Part shown: piece after piece, positions 39,001-50,206 of the stretch
How positions within the stretch are numbered: position 1 is the stretch's first letter
Layout: each line of letters starts with the position of its first letter
Origin: Atriophallophorus winterbourni
Taxonomy: Eukaryota > Platyhelminthes > Trematoda > Plagiorchiida > Microphallidae
Direction: 5' to 3'
Assembly (NCBI GenBank): GCA_013407085.1
Contig: JACCGJ010001734.1
Coordinates: 1 to 64,000 of the forward strand
DNA: 64,000 nucleotides
Position numbers and translations under genes: made by a program
The notes under the pieces: model-generated
Database searches by the model: none
What the model was told of the DNA's origin: nothing
Seen by the model: only the letters and a program-made list of their open reading frames with translations

Positions 39001-42000
39001 ATATCAAAAAACCTGAACGAACTGATAATCAAGTGGTTGTTGCTTTGAACATAAACCACTTGAGCCCGTTTCACTTTTTGTTTTTCTCAACTTGTAACTG
39101 CCATGAATTTTTTTGCCCTTTTCAATTCATGCAGCGACTTATTGTTGCAATTCACAATGAGAAAACTATGATTAATGGGCTGCTGAAGTGAAAAAGTTAC
39201 TGTTTGACTATTGTATAGAATTAATTGTATTTATTTTGTGAATCAGCGCCTTAAAAGAATTCATTTATTTAATAAATAAACATTTTGCTGAGGATGAATA
39301 CGCACACGTTTTAGTTGAAATTTCTCTGATTTGTTAAATCCTATAAAAATAGAAATAAAAAATACAGCATACTATTGTATTATATTTTTGTAGTCCAGTC
39401 AAGTGAATATTGTTTTGCATACTGGAACTGTCTTCCTTACATTCTTGATTTGTGAGGTTATCAGCTATTTCGTTGACATTTTTTAATCAATTAATTAATT
39501 TTCAAAAATACTTCGTCAATTGAAATATGTAGAAGGTGGTCAATTATACCATCTTCATGATAAACATCCGTTAGTATTGCAGAAAGCTTACAGATCGGGC
39601 ACAGACAATTTGTTGCGGTGTGACTGAAGGTAAGCGGACCCAATCTTCGCCGAGAACGTTGCACACGAAGTAGACTTTTTCGTTTAATCCAGTTCCGTTT
39701 GGTTCGCTGGGAACCGGGACTGGTGGCTTCCACTTTGATTTCGGCAGTGAATTCTCCTTTGTTTCGCTCACTTAAAGACAAAATTGATGTTAACCAATAT
39801 TTTGTGAGTAGTTCTGTTGTATTTCTTAACATTCATCTAAAATTAATAGGAAGTAAAACAAAATTTTCTAACGAATCAATTAGGTTGATCAATTTTATTC
39901 GATCAAACGTTTTAGATATTGCACCAAAGCAGGAAAATTAGGCAAACTGCAGTTCTGCTCATTTCACTTGTCATGCAAAGATTTTAGGAGTCATTCACGA
40001 AGTAAAAATGTATAGCGATTGCTACACGAGCTAAAAAGCTTTCAGCTCGTCATTTCTTACAAGAAATTTTCAAATACATCTCTTGTAAAATCCTTAATTG
40101 TTATTTGCTCACCCAACATAATTTAACTCGGAATAAATATAGTCTTCAAATACATTCTGTGTAGCTAATTGCGGTATTAAAGATTTTTCGCTCAAATTTT
40201 ATTCTATATACATTTTAGTTTTCCAACAAACGCTTGTGTTTAATAATATTTAGCTACTGTATTTTAGTTCAAAAACCTTGTTTCCATACAATGAAGTTAT
40301 TATTATTAGTCACAAGCCACTCTACTTTTACAAAATGCTAGATTACGAAATGATACACAGAAAATTCTTGAAATTTTGCTCTCGAAATTAATACGATTAC
40401 AAGGTGGGGTCACTAAAGTTGGTAAGATCTTTCGTGCAGAATTATATAATACCGCACTATCAAATTTTGCACGAAAATACCATCCTAGATTTAGCATCTG
40501 TCATCTAACAAAACCAAATATTGTATCGCTCATGCAAGAATAATAACACACGATTCAGTATACAATAAATTCTTCGCAGATGTTTTCGTTTAAACAATAG
40601 TTAGTTTTATAAGTTGCGCTTGTATGCCACTGTTGGTTAAGGTTGATATGACCAACTTGTTAAATCACATGAACCCACAATCATGTAGACTGGGTTAGAC
40701 CATTTACACAACAGTGGCATATTACTGCAAATTGTTCACCACTCTTTCACTGCGGATCCTGAACTACTGTCCCTAAGATATGAATGCAAACAGCCTGAAA
40801 CCAGTCGTACAGTGTCTGTCTGTGATATAAATGCATTCAAATGAGATTTTTTCTTTATGGTCATGGGTTCAAACACAGTCTACATGAGTGTTGGCTCATG
40901 TGATTAAACAAGATGGTCATACCAACCTCAACCAACAGTGACATACAAGCGCAACTTGTTTACCATTCTTTCCCTTTCCATTCTTTTCATGCACATGCGG
41001 ATTATGATCATACTGTTTTTACTTGATGCGCGCAAAAATCCCGAAACCGGCCGTGGTCTGTGTGTGATGAAAATACATGTAGATGAGCTTTTTGTGAATC
41101 GTTGTTTTATTTTGTTAAACTGACGAGTACGAGCAAGATAATCATAGTCTGAGTGCTTTTAACCACTATAGAAACTGATGATCAGGTTCAAGTTCAGAAC
41201 TCTTAGCCGTCTAGAGTTAACATAACGGATCATTTTAAGCATAATGATAGAATGCGCATGAGATCAAACGATTTATACTTAATCGATCTTGACGTTCCTC
41301 TGTTTCATCACTTTAGTAAAGAGCTGAAATATTGTGTAGATTTAAGGTTTTACACCAGAAAGGCATGTAGTTGATGTATATGATTAGGAATATCCTCATA
41401 CCCACTTTTACTGCATCTTTAAATAACTTGTAAATGTCTACTCAAATTTGAACTACGTCCTAAAACGGACCTACCAACATACATTTATATTACTTTATTT
41501 TGGTAAATTCAGTTCACTCACTCATTTACTTGTTTATTCGTTTAGAAATAAGCGCTTGTGACTGTTTTCCATAACAAAAGATCAAATCTAATTAAACGGC
41601 TAACTATACAACAATATTTAAATTGCAAAAAAGAAAGAATTTTCCACTTCTGATATAATTAGTGTCCCAATTTTTAATCTCTTTACTTTTTATTTATTTT
41701 GATTTTTGTCATTGAATGATTAACTTAATATTTTCCAATTAAATTGGTTCTGTTCCTTAAAATGCATATGAATATTGATTTTAGTATACGAAAGTTGAAA
41801 AAGGTTATAGAAGCATATAACTGAAAGCGATTGCACTGACACGTTTCTCAATAATGGTATGCTTTAAGCGTTTATAAGAATATAATTTTTATTGATGACA
41901 TAAATCATCATGTAAACTACCAATTGGTTTCAGCCAATTTCACCGGTCTATACAGGGCAACGATAGATTTTGGAAATAGAGCAATCAATTCCCAAGGTGT

Positions 42001-42736
42001 TACTCAATTATGAAACTATTACGAACTGCCTGATTACCAATTATCTAAAGTGATAATGCATACTTTATGAAAATTTACTTCTAAAGTAATACAATTTTAT
42101 TAGCACTGCATTTAATTATTTATAGACAAAATGCAAATTCTACAGTGTATCACACTAACCGTCTTTATTGGTTTCGTCATTATCAATATTAGGAGCTGTC
42201 TCACTGTGTTCTTCTTCAATATCCATTTCAGCTGCGACAACATAATACCACTTGAAGATGCCAAAAATTTTCCCCCAGAAATGAGCGTTAGATAGATTGT
42301 GCGTTTCCGCGAGTTTTTTCACAGCAATATTAAGTAGTACCCATTCTCGATTGCTCAGACCAAGTCCAGCTTGTTCAAAATGGTGATAGGTTTCACTGAC
42401 GTTTAATACGTCAAAATCTGCGGAATCATTTTGTTCACTTTCATTCCCAATGGGTTCCTGAAGAGAATATTCACTAAATTAACTTGCCTCGAAGAGGTGT
42501 TTTTCTGGAAACGTTTTGAGTTCGTTTTTGTCATCTATTATATTAATTTCGACTGGTTTAACTTCGTGTAACTGCGATAGTTCAAACGAGTTGCTAGACT
42601 TCGTCGTTACATAATGAAGGCATGATCGAACATGTTCTTTCATAAAGATGTAACTATAACATTACATCAGGAATTCAAAAACTTACAGCTCGCTGTTTTC
42701 TCCATTCAATCGAGTGCACGATGTTGACGTGCTCAT
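34057..42736 (-). CDS. RSPH4A: Radial spoke head protein 4/6, complete, seven exons
   Basis: Radial spoke head component of the 9+2 axoneme. It links outer-doublet spokes to the central pair and is needed for normal ciliary and flagellar beating. Exons, 5' to 3' on the minus strand: 42736-42687, 42653-42488, 42457-42160, 39770-39592, 38174-37855, 35905-35651, 34294-34057. Phases agree throughout and give 501 residues plus stop, near the size of Chlamydomonas RSP4 and shorter than human RSPH4A. Family blocks: [19 protein letters not shown] and [20 protein letters not shown] (exon 3), [20 protein letters not shown] with [12 protein letters not shown] (exon 4), [20 protein letters not shown] with [20 protein letters not shown] and [18 protein letters not shown] (exon 5), [20 protein letters not shown] (exon 6), and [20 protein letters not shown] plus an acidic tail (exon 7). 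Acidic stretches interrupt exons 5 and 6, as in the family. Flukes probably have a single RSPH4/6 gene, so 4A versus 6A is not decided. Confidence 0.95.
35035..35265 (-). repeat. Hammerhead-ribozyme repeat, subfamily 2 (copy F), in RSPH intron 6
   Basis: Minus strand 35107 to 35071 reads CUGACGG, then GCGC-AUACA-ACAC, GAAA, the palindrome ACCGGU, C, and GUUG. Compared with the subfamily form, A9 is changed and two pairs of stem II are lost. The body blocks (GCTTGTATGCTACT, ACCAACCAGTTCAATCACATG) follow. Confidence 0.75.
35946..36018 (+). repeat. ATAG microsatellite, about 18 units
   Basis: An almost perfect (ATAG)n run of about 72 bp. It lies in RSPH intron 5, only about 40 nt upstream (in gene direction) of the exon 6 acceptor at 35906, so its length could affect splicing. 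Confidence 0.98.
36690..37180 (+). pseudogene. 5'-truncated RTE LINE, 3' end, in RSPH intron 5
   Basis: Plus-strand coding of the RTE C-terminus with one stop: [40 protein letters not shown], then [14 protein letters not shown] and the zinc-knuckle-like [20 protein letters not shown]. It matches 19.6-19.99 kb closely and is better preserved. It is antisense to the radial-spoke gene. Confidence 0.85.
37455..37545 (-). repeat. Short remnant of the hammerhead repeat (copy I)
   Basis: TTTGCATGTATTTTCATCAC, followed by degraded body sequence (GAGCTGCG, GGACCAATATGACTGCAATAT). No ribozyme core remains. Confidence 0.45.
38264..38435 (+). repeat. Hammerhead repeat body (copy D), in RSPH intron 4
   Basis: Matches the body of subfamily 1 (ACACCACAATATAATG, CAAGAATCACTTTGTGATCC, TTGTAAGAACTCTA, ATTGGCATATGATTATACC), starting just after the predicted cleavage point (GTTGTGGTG). 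The CUGAUGA...GAAA part is absent. Confidence 0.65.
40610..41095 (+). repeat. Hammerhead repeat, subfamily 2 (copy G, two units), in RSPH intron 3
   Basis: Degraded cores ending GAAACCAGTCGT (about 40798) and GAAACCGGCCGTGG (about 41041) lie about 245 bp apart. The sequence between includes a B-box-like GGTTCAAAC (40866-40874), ACCAACCTCAACCAACAGTG and ACATACAAGCGCAACTTG. The first 130 bp are in reverse orientation, so the block is head-to-head like copy E. Confidence 0.7.
42458..42686 (-). other. RSPH introns 1 and 2, 33 and 30 nt; intron 2 is GC-AG
   Basis: Intron 1 is 42686-42654 (GTAAGT...TAG, 33 nt). Intron 2 is 42487-42458 (GCAAGT...CAG, 30 nt), a non-canonical GC-AG intron whose length is a multiple of three. 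It contains an in-frame TAA, so retention would truncate the protein. The other introns are 2389, 1417, 1949 and 1356 nt. Confidence 0.85.
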
Positions 42737-43235
42737 AACGTAAGTGATTTGCAGATTTTAAATGGGTTAAGTGACAATATTCAAGTTGATTGTCATGGAG
42801 ATCCAAACAAAGGTCAAAAAGGAAAGTAAAACACGAGCACAACAATATTTTGATTTAAAACTTGTAAATCACCTCAAATATAGAACAAAGAAGTAATATA
42901 AGGAACGGATTTTCGAACCATTAACTTACGTTTTCATTGTTATGAATTCTTCTGCAAGCGTAACTTCGAAACACGGTTGGGATATAATATAAAACCGTTT
43001 TTCCTTAGCGTTACTATTGTTACACAATCGAAAGACGAAACGCAAAATTTGATTGCTAGTCTTCAACAGGATGCAGGACCTTCATTATTCCCAGATTTAG
43101 GCATGGCTTTGTTCTTTCACAAACATTTGTTGACAGGCTTGATCGTCAAGTAGATACAGTACATATGCCAGTAATAATAAGGTGGGATAGGCGTAATTCA
43201 CTCAAGGAAATATTCTTCACTAATGAAAAATTTGA
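42737..43235. other. RSPH upstream region
   Basis: Expected promoter and 5' UTR of the radial-spoke gene. No defensible core promoter element and no coding segment seen. Confidence 0.4.
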
Positions 43236-43239
43236 ATTT

Positions 43240-43830
43240 CCTTCTGTAACAACTAACTCTAACAATCATTCTGGTTAGGGCGCTTATCACCCCCAAATAA
43301 TCAGGAACATGACTCCGATACTAGCTAAGCTCATAGGTCTTCTATTCAGTAGTTCATTGCAGCATATATTAATTCCAAGTATTTTATGCTATTTGATGTA
43401 TTACCAATAAATAATCGTGGTATTATGTCTTCAGTTTGTAATTACAGGCCTGTAAATCTTACTTCAATTTTTAGTAAAATCCTGGGGAGATTATTACGGA
43501 TAGGATCGGTCACCATCTTTTTGAATGTTCGTTACTGTAATCTTTTCAGTATACTTAATTTGAAGGAAAGTCGTACCTAACAAAAATCTTGTGCTTCCTA
43601 AATAAGGTAACCAAGAGGCTGGATAAATATCAACAGGTTGATTTTTTTTACCAATGGTCCGTAAACTCGGTAAACTACAGATTGCTTGCAACCAAACATT
43701 ATTTGATGCATATCAGTGGTCCCCTAAGAATACGAATAATGAATTTCTCAAGCAATAGATTCTTTTGCGTAAACATAGGCAGTTTGCATTCTCCGAATGT
43801 GAGGGTTTTTATTTGAGTCACTCAACGATC
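43240..43830 (+). pseudogene. LINE reverse transcriptase fragment
   Basis: Plus-strand blocks with frameshifts: VCNYRPVNLTSIFSKILGRL (RT start), then WSVNSVNYRLLATKHYLMHI and SGPLRIRIMNFSSNRFFCVN, then SLHSPNVRV. This is RT finger/palm sequence of a CR1/Jockey-type ORF2. The upstream part (about 43270-43380) also reads as the segment before the RT. Confidence 0.75.
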
Positions 43831-44204
43831 AGTATTCCGAAAGATATATCTTATTTTCGCTGATTTAATTGCTCTGTCGCACAAGTGCCGTGCAACTTTC
43901 TTGCGATTGATTTCAAGTATACCGGATCACTGAATAAATAATACTATCTCGAGGATGTCGATAAGTTCATCAAGTGGTCTGCTAAATAGATTTTTTCCAT
44001 TTAATTTATAAAGAGATTTTTCATGTCGAGTGTCATTAAAAATTTGAGGTTACTTGAGTATACGGTATTATTTAGATTTATTGTGTGCCAAAGGTGCGCG
44101 ATTTATGAACCGAGGTTTTACTGTAATGTAGCGGTAAATTTTCTTGTCAGATCGTTGAATCGTGTTCATGAAAAAAATCTCTTCAATGAAACGGTGAGAT
44201 AAGA

Positions 44205-44260
44205 TCATGTTAACGTTTCGCTTCTGGTGTATGAGCTTCGTCACACAAATAGTGACAGCA
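44205..44260 (-). repeat. Recurrent motif, copy 3
   Basis: On the minus strand: GTGTGACGAAGCTCATACAC, then CAGAAGCGAAACGTTAAC. Same arrangement as at 7765 and 29893. Confidence 0.45.
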
Positions 44261-44344
44261 CGAACAGAGATCAAGCTCAAAATCAATTCAAAATAACCAA
44301 TCCTAAGCTGGTTAAGAATTCCACATGCCATAGTGTGGCGCAGA

Positions 44345-45400
44345 GATCAGTAAGATAGACAGTGGTGATTAATATTAATTGACGCACCACCATCATTACT
44401 TGCCGTATCATCCCTTAATTATTTTGGTTTTCGCAGGTGTGAAAGACATTTGCTGACAGATCAGCTCGATTGCGTTAGGATCCCACACGTTGATGTTTAT
44501 CCGATGCATGACCGGACGCCAGATTCTGTAGGTCTTAGGTGCATCCAGCTCCTTCACCGCATTCCTAATAGCCTTTGTTTTCTCATCCGCCTAAGCATGA
44601 AAGTCGTTCTATGCATGATTTTACACTTCGTGTTATCACTATTACGTTTTAATTGTCAACGCTTTGATCTGTATCTAGCAGGTTTGCAGTTAGTGCTGAA
44701 TCTCAGATCACTGATTGTTAATCACTGTAATGGCTTGGCTGTTCACCGACTCGCTTTTTGTCTTGGTTTATACTAGTGTTTGGTTCTCTGAATGTTTATT
44801 TGATGATTATCGCGATATCATGGTTATTCATAATCGTCTGTCCTCCCGTTGTCAATAACTTCAAAACGACCTTCATCAATTTGCTATTTTGACCCCATAT
44901 TTTCAATCACTTCTGATGAGTATCACTGTGGCCTTGCCTTTGCCTTAGTGAACACTATTCCCTTTTCCATAGAGATTCAGCACCAGCAGAAGACGTGCTG
45001 GACACAGGTCACAGCGATGATCCTAAAAACGTATAATTAATAACATGGAACGACTTACTAGATGAGGCCGTTGAGTTAAAAAAAACTGGAAAGAATGCGG
45101 TAAAAATGGTGGTTGCACTTAATACATCAAAAATCTGGTGTCCGGCTCTGCAACGCGATAAAAATTATCGTGCGTGATCCCCGGTGTTCGCACCAATTCG
45201 CTATCAAGCTAATCTGACACAAGATGTCATTTAAACCTGCTAAGACCAGCACAATTAATCGATCATGCGGCATGTAAAGGGTGTGTCAATTGATGTGGCC
45301 GTGCAGGCGCATACTTCTCTGCTCCTGTGTTTTTGATCTACTTCATTCTTATCTCGTCCTATCTGAATACATTACCAATTTTTGGATTCTTCGTTAACTC
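44345..45400. other. Possible LINE 5' region, otherwise unidentified
   Basis: Slightly higher G+C than the surroundings, with several medium frames but no recognisable domain. Since it directly precedes a LINE ORF1-like frame it may be that element's 5' UTR. Not certain. Confidence 0.3.
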
Positions 45401-46039
45401 ATGCATTCGTGGCGGGCACGTTTGAGTGCAACACTGAATATTGGATTGACTTTGCCACCATTCGAAAGAGCTTGCTTTTTTACTTCGCTTGACACATTTG
45501 AATTTAATCTTGAGGAGCTACGACGAATTTCGTTATGCACGATTCCTGTGGACAGGTTATTAACTCACCCAGTTCCAGTAACTATTAATCCGCTTTGGAA
45601 TCCACTTTGCTTTATACGAGCACATAGGCGCATACTTATTTACAACACAGATCGATCGATAATTCCTTTCACTCGGCGCCATGACATTACGAGCGAAACC
45701 CAGCAATGGTGGTCATGTGTGCCAAAGTCGGTAAGTCACAAAGCCCGAAATGCGATTTGTTTCATTTGTCACGATAACGTTCATGTGAAGTGTGACGTTA
45801 CCTTGACTGCTGATGCTATTTCAATTATCAATAAACAAAAAATGCCAGGAGTATACTATATTTGTCATTTATGCAGACTTGAACTTAGAAACTGTACACA
45901 GAAAACTGCGAGATCACACATTGAGACTAATATGAAGATGTGGAATTTAGAGGACAGCATACAGATAATCGAAGGTTTGGTAAATAACTTATTAATTAGC
46001 AAACTGAAACCTAGACTTGACTGTGAAGATCGTGTTTAA
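45401..46039 (+). CDS. LINE ORF1-like protein with a PHD-like zinc cluster
   Basis: An intact 212-residue frame. Near residues 118-159 it carries AICFICHDNVHVKCD and YYICHLC, that is CxxC, HxxC and a final CxxC, as in the degenerate PHD-type zinc modules of some CR1/Jockey ORF1 proteins. It is followed by a decayed endonuclease and RT, so I read it as the ORF1 of the LINE that extends to 49.72 kb. ORF1 proteins bind the element's RNA. A host gene captured next to a LINE is a less likely alternative. Confidence 0.6.
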   Translation: MHSWRARLSATLNIGLTLPPFERACFFTSLDTFEFNLEELRRISLCTIPVDRLLTHPVPVTINPLWNPLCFIRAHRRILIYNTDRSIIPFTRRHDITSETQQWWSCVPKSVSHKARNAICFICHDNVHVKCDVTLTADAISIINKQKMPGVYYICHLCRLELRNCTQKTARSHIETNMKMWNLEDSIQIIEGLVNNLLISKLKPRLDCEDRV

Positions 46040-49000
46040 TCTTCGGTTCTATTGAGGCAGCATGAAATAAAATGCGTTGATTACCATAAAGACATTTTGA
46101 CCTATAAATCCAGAACAACTGATCTGTTCCCATGATCCGCATGCTTTGGAAAGGTCTGAAACAAATTAAAAACATCAACGAAATAAGCAAGCCGGTAAAC
46201 AACCAACTAATTCCAAATCAGTTAATGCTTCGGAGAAACGAAATAGCAGTTACAATAATCGTAATTGTGAGTGTCGTATGTACTGACGTTCATGAGCATG
46301 AATGCACTCTCTTCAAAGATTAAGAAAAATGGAAGGAACTGTATGGAATTATGGAACATGGAACTGTAGTGCCGTTAACATTGACTCGTTTAACCAGACA
46401 GCGTGATTTACCTCATCAGGAGAAACACACAATGTTGAGGGCTAACTTAGAAAATGAGCGTAACCTAGAAAACCTTCTACCGAATTCGTATCTACTTCGG
46501 TTTACCAATTCACTGAATATTCATATTCACGCTGAAATTCCGTGATGCGATTGGAGGAATAATACAGGCAAGACAACAAAGACATCAAACCGCAATCTGA
46601 TCATCCTCGGTGATCCAGATTTTGCAGGCAATTTGGAGGCTGACGAGCGAACTGAGCATGACTATAAGCAATGGAATTTTCTGGCTGATATTAATTCTAT
46701 CGAAAACGCCGTTGTCGTTGATGTTTTTATATGCCTTTCTCAACAAATTACAAATAAACTTTCTGAAGAGTACCATGAGAACTGGAAATGCTGGAAAAAC
46801 AAAATCCCAAAACATGTCATCATTAGCAATTACCGAAATACCGATATAAATGCAGCTTACTCTACATTCAATACTGTTCGAATTGATGAAACCTATCAAC
46901 TTAACCAAGAAATGAATCATTATCTTGGAAGCAATCAGCAATTGAACGCAAAACCACGCAAAATTACTCTTGAGTATGGACTGAAACCAGATAGAGCAAT
47001 CTCTTTCGGTAAAAAATGATACATATATTTGCGCCTCTCAACCGGTAAAGACCGATATGCTACTGAACTTGTCAAAAAACAGAAAAGTGCCGACTCTACC
47101 CGAGTCTGCGCGACAATCACGGTTGCCTCATATTATAACATCACACGACGCCATCCATCTTTACTGACTAAAACTGATCTCGGTTGCTTGTATACCAATG
47201 CATAATGCATCATTAACAAATTTTCCAAACTTGTCGCTAGGTGTGAGACAAAACAACCTCAGTTAATCCCCATTACCGAAACTTGGTTTAACCCGGAAAT
47301 CCACGATTGCTATTAAGAGATTGCTGACATGCTCTTAATGCTCGATCTGATTTTGACAACTTAAGAGGACTCGGTCGAAAACTCTACATGCGATTGTTCG
47401 TTTGGGTTGGAGCGACTATTTGGTCTTTAATTTCCGCTATCTTTTTGGAGCTGAAGGAACGAACAATTTAACTAAAAACATTATAAATGTATGTCTATAT
47501 AAATTATCAAAGGCCCGAAGTTTGATTAACTAATGGCAAATAGAAGGCTTCAAAGTAAAAGAGCCGTGATCCAGCATTTTGGCCAAGCTTGATCGGCAAA
47601 TAAACTTTAACTTGGCATTCGTACCTAAACAGTGTGGAAATGCATTCGGGTTTAAAATCCGCAGTGGAAATGGAAATGTGTGTTTGGAAATGCATTCGGA
47701 TTCGAAATCCGCAGTGAAATGGATTAAAATGGAAAATACCGCTTAAAGAAACCATCTCGGTTAACCAATGAAACCACATTAGAGACCTTTCAAACATTCA
47801 GGAACCATGAAACTTGACTTATTACTGCATAGAAAATACAGTATTAAGCTGATATAATATCTAAAATGGAGCGGAGTTAAAAGATTCTTTATCAAATTGT
47901 GAACAACCAGTGATCAGTAAAACCAGGAGTTGCGGCCTTATGGACGCATTCTGGAATCACCAATAATGCAGCTGAAACCTCATATGTTTTCGTCAAATAT
48001 TACGCTACAGTATTTTGTCCTAAGGAAAGCGTGGATGTACAACTGGAACCAGTAACAACGCTTTTTATCCCATTGGACACAATAATTATTACCTAAGAAG
48101 AGGTGGTGGGAACTCTTCTATTGTAAAATCCACAAAAATTCCCTGGTTATGATAAAATTACACCCAAAATAATCAGACATTGTGCAAAATTGCTATGCAA
48201 ACCTCTGACACAGTTATTCTGCGAATCGCTGTCCCAAAGTGTCATACCGACGGGATGGAAATCCGGTAAAATCTCAAGAATATTCAAATGCGGACGCGTT
48301 CAGATCCCTTAAATAACAGGCCTGTAACCTTGTTGTCCGCCGTATCCAAGATGCCCGGAAGGATCGAAGCGAACAAAATGAGCAAAAATTTTAGGAATAT
48401 AATCTATTTTCAGGAGCACAACATGGTTTTATAAAGGGATGCTTCTGCCTTACTAACCTTCTCCTTACCCTTGACGGTTGTACTCTGGCAGTAAATGTTA
48501 TAGATTTAACCGCGTGAACCACACTTTTTCTCGCAGAAGCTGAAACGTTTTTTGCAGCACTGGTAGATTGTTATCCTCGTTAGAAAATTGCCTGACTGAT
48601 CAAGCTTTTAGAAGTCTGTGTGAATGGTGCCTTATGGAATTCGTTAGCCGTGACAAGTGGAGAGTCTTAGGGATCGGTCCTAGGGCCTATCAACTTCGCA
48701 CTGTATGCCAATGACATACCGCCTCTTATTTATTGTAAGAGCGTATTGTTCGCGGACGATATAAAAGTGTGGTCGAGGATAAATATACCGGAGTACTGCG
48801 AACTTCCCCAGAATTATCTGGACAACCTCCAGGTTTAGTCCCTAAAAATCACTTAATTTCCTAATTTGAAACATTTTCACATGTTAAACATTGGATAATA
48901 TGTGGAGGTTCAGTATTTTCTTGGTACAAACAGCATCTAGTAGACTGTGAAACAAAAAGACTTTGGTGTGTTACTAAGCAACACGTTAGGAATGTCGAGC

Positions 49001-49720
49001 CACTGCAACTCCACCTATCGCAAAACATCAACGAAATTGTTAATCATGAAGAGATTTTTTTGTATTTTCCCAAAACAGACGATTCCATGCATTGTAAATA
49101 CGTACTTCAGACCCATGATTGAATATGTAGTTCAACCATGGTAGCAATAGCTTGAAAAACATGTTGCGACTTTGCAAAGAATATACCATCTTGCTATCAA
49201 ACTTGTCGCCGGAATCAGCCGAAAACCGTACAATGAGCGAATCAAAACCCTAAATTTATTCGACCATTCACTTCGTCGTCTCCAAGGGGATTTGATGTTG
49301 GTATTCAATATCTTGAATACGGCAAATAACTCTATGCAATGCTTATTAATTCAACAGGTATCGCGTAAATCAAGACCTCACAAATTTATTATGAGTGTCC
49401 CTCACTTGCGAATCAAATGTATACGACATTTTCGCAGGGCTAGATTGTTTTACACTTAACAATCCACCCGATTATGTTGTAAACTTACAAAATCAACAGA
49501 TTTCAAAGAGAATTTCTGATGTCTTTTTGACCTTTAACCTGTGCATTGGAGAAAACTATACATTTCGACCATGCATCTACATTAATCATCTCACAAATCG
49601 AAAAAAAATTCTGCCCTTTGGATTTTTACCTTACCCTTGAACTGCTAATTCCCATAATATTCTGTGAATTTTTGTAAAGCTATATTCATTTTCGGTCAAT
49701 AAAATTGAATTAAATTAAGC
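46040..49720 (+). pseudogene. Decayed CR1/Jockey-type LINE body and 3' tail
   Basis: Continues from the ORF1-like frame. At 46.59-47.02 kb is a conserved-looking segment (LADINSIENAVVVDVFICLS and downstream). The endonuclease start is at about 47.2-47.3 kb (KFSKLVARCETKQPQLIPIT followed by ETWFNPEIHD). The RT fingers at about 48.14-48.35 kb read TPKIIRHCAKLLCKPLTQLF, then VIPTGWKSGKISRIFKCG and NRPVTLLSAVSKMPG. The catalytic box FADDIKVWSRIN is at about 48.75 kb. The C-terminus is at 49.17-49.32 kb (RIYHLAIKLVAGISRKPYNE, then LRRLQGDLMLVFNIL). The 3' end is AATAAAATTGAATTAAATTA at about 49.70 kb. Numerous stops and frameshifts. Confidence 0.8.
47635..47716 (+). repeat. 50-bp tandem duplication inside the LINE
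   Basis: TGGAAATGCATTCGG...AAATCCGCAGTG is repeated after 50 bp (47635 and 47685) with a few substitutions. Confidence 0.85.
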
Positions 49721-49746
49721 TTTCCACTCGTGTTTCTTAATGAGGC

Positions 49747-50206
49747 TTTGCAGATTATAGCCAGCTTATGATGGGTCAAGTGTATGGAATTTGAGGTTCC
49801 AGTATAACATGAATAACTTTATCTATGTTCAGCTAGTGTACAGCTCGCTATGAGCAAGTTTTACATTCCATCAGTTTTATCTTATTGGTCCCCTGAGCTT
49901 TCGATTTAACTATACAAATCATTTTTGATATCACATTTCGATAATTGTATCCGAGCATGTCACACCATCTAGAAAAAATAATTCTAAGTTTGAATGCGTC
50001 CAGCGCCTTGCTAATCGCATGTCTGATGGGCCAACTGGTTGGTCGTATAAATAAAGTTTGCTGAATCTCTTGAACGCACTAATGCCTCTCCTCGCCTATA
50101 ACTGTGGGTAATTTATCTTCTGCATTCAAAAATATTCGTATACTAGTAGGCATTTTAAAGATAATATTTGAAGTGTTTGGCTCTGTTCTGTGGCATACCA
50201 CCGAAT
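49747..50206 (+). repeat. 460-bp segment nearly identical to 53381-53835
   Basis: From GATTATAG(C/T)(C/T)AGCTTAT to CATACCACCG the two copies agree at all but about 8 positions (about 98% by eye) in the same orientation. This copy follows the LINE tail. The other replaces part of gag and the protease of the gypsy element. Confidence 0.95.
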
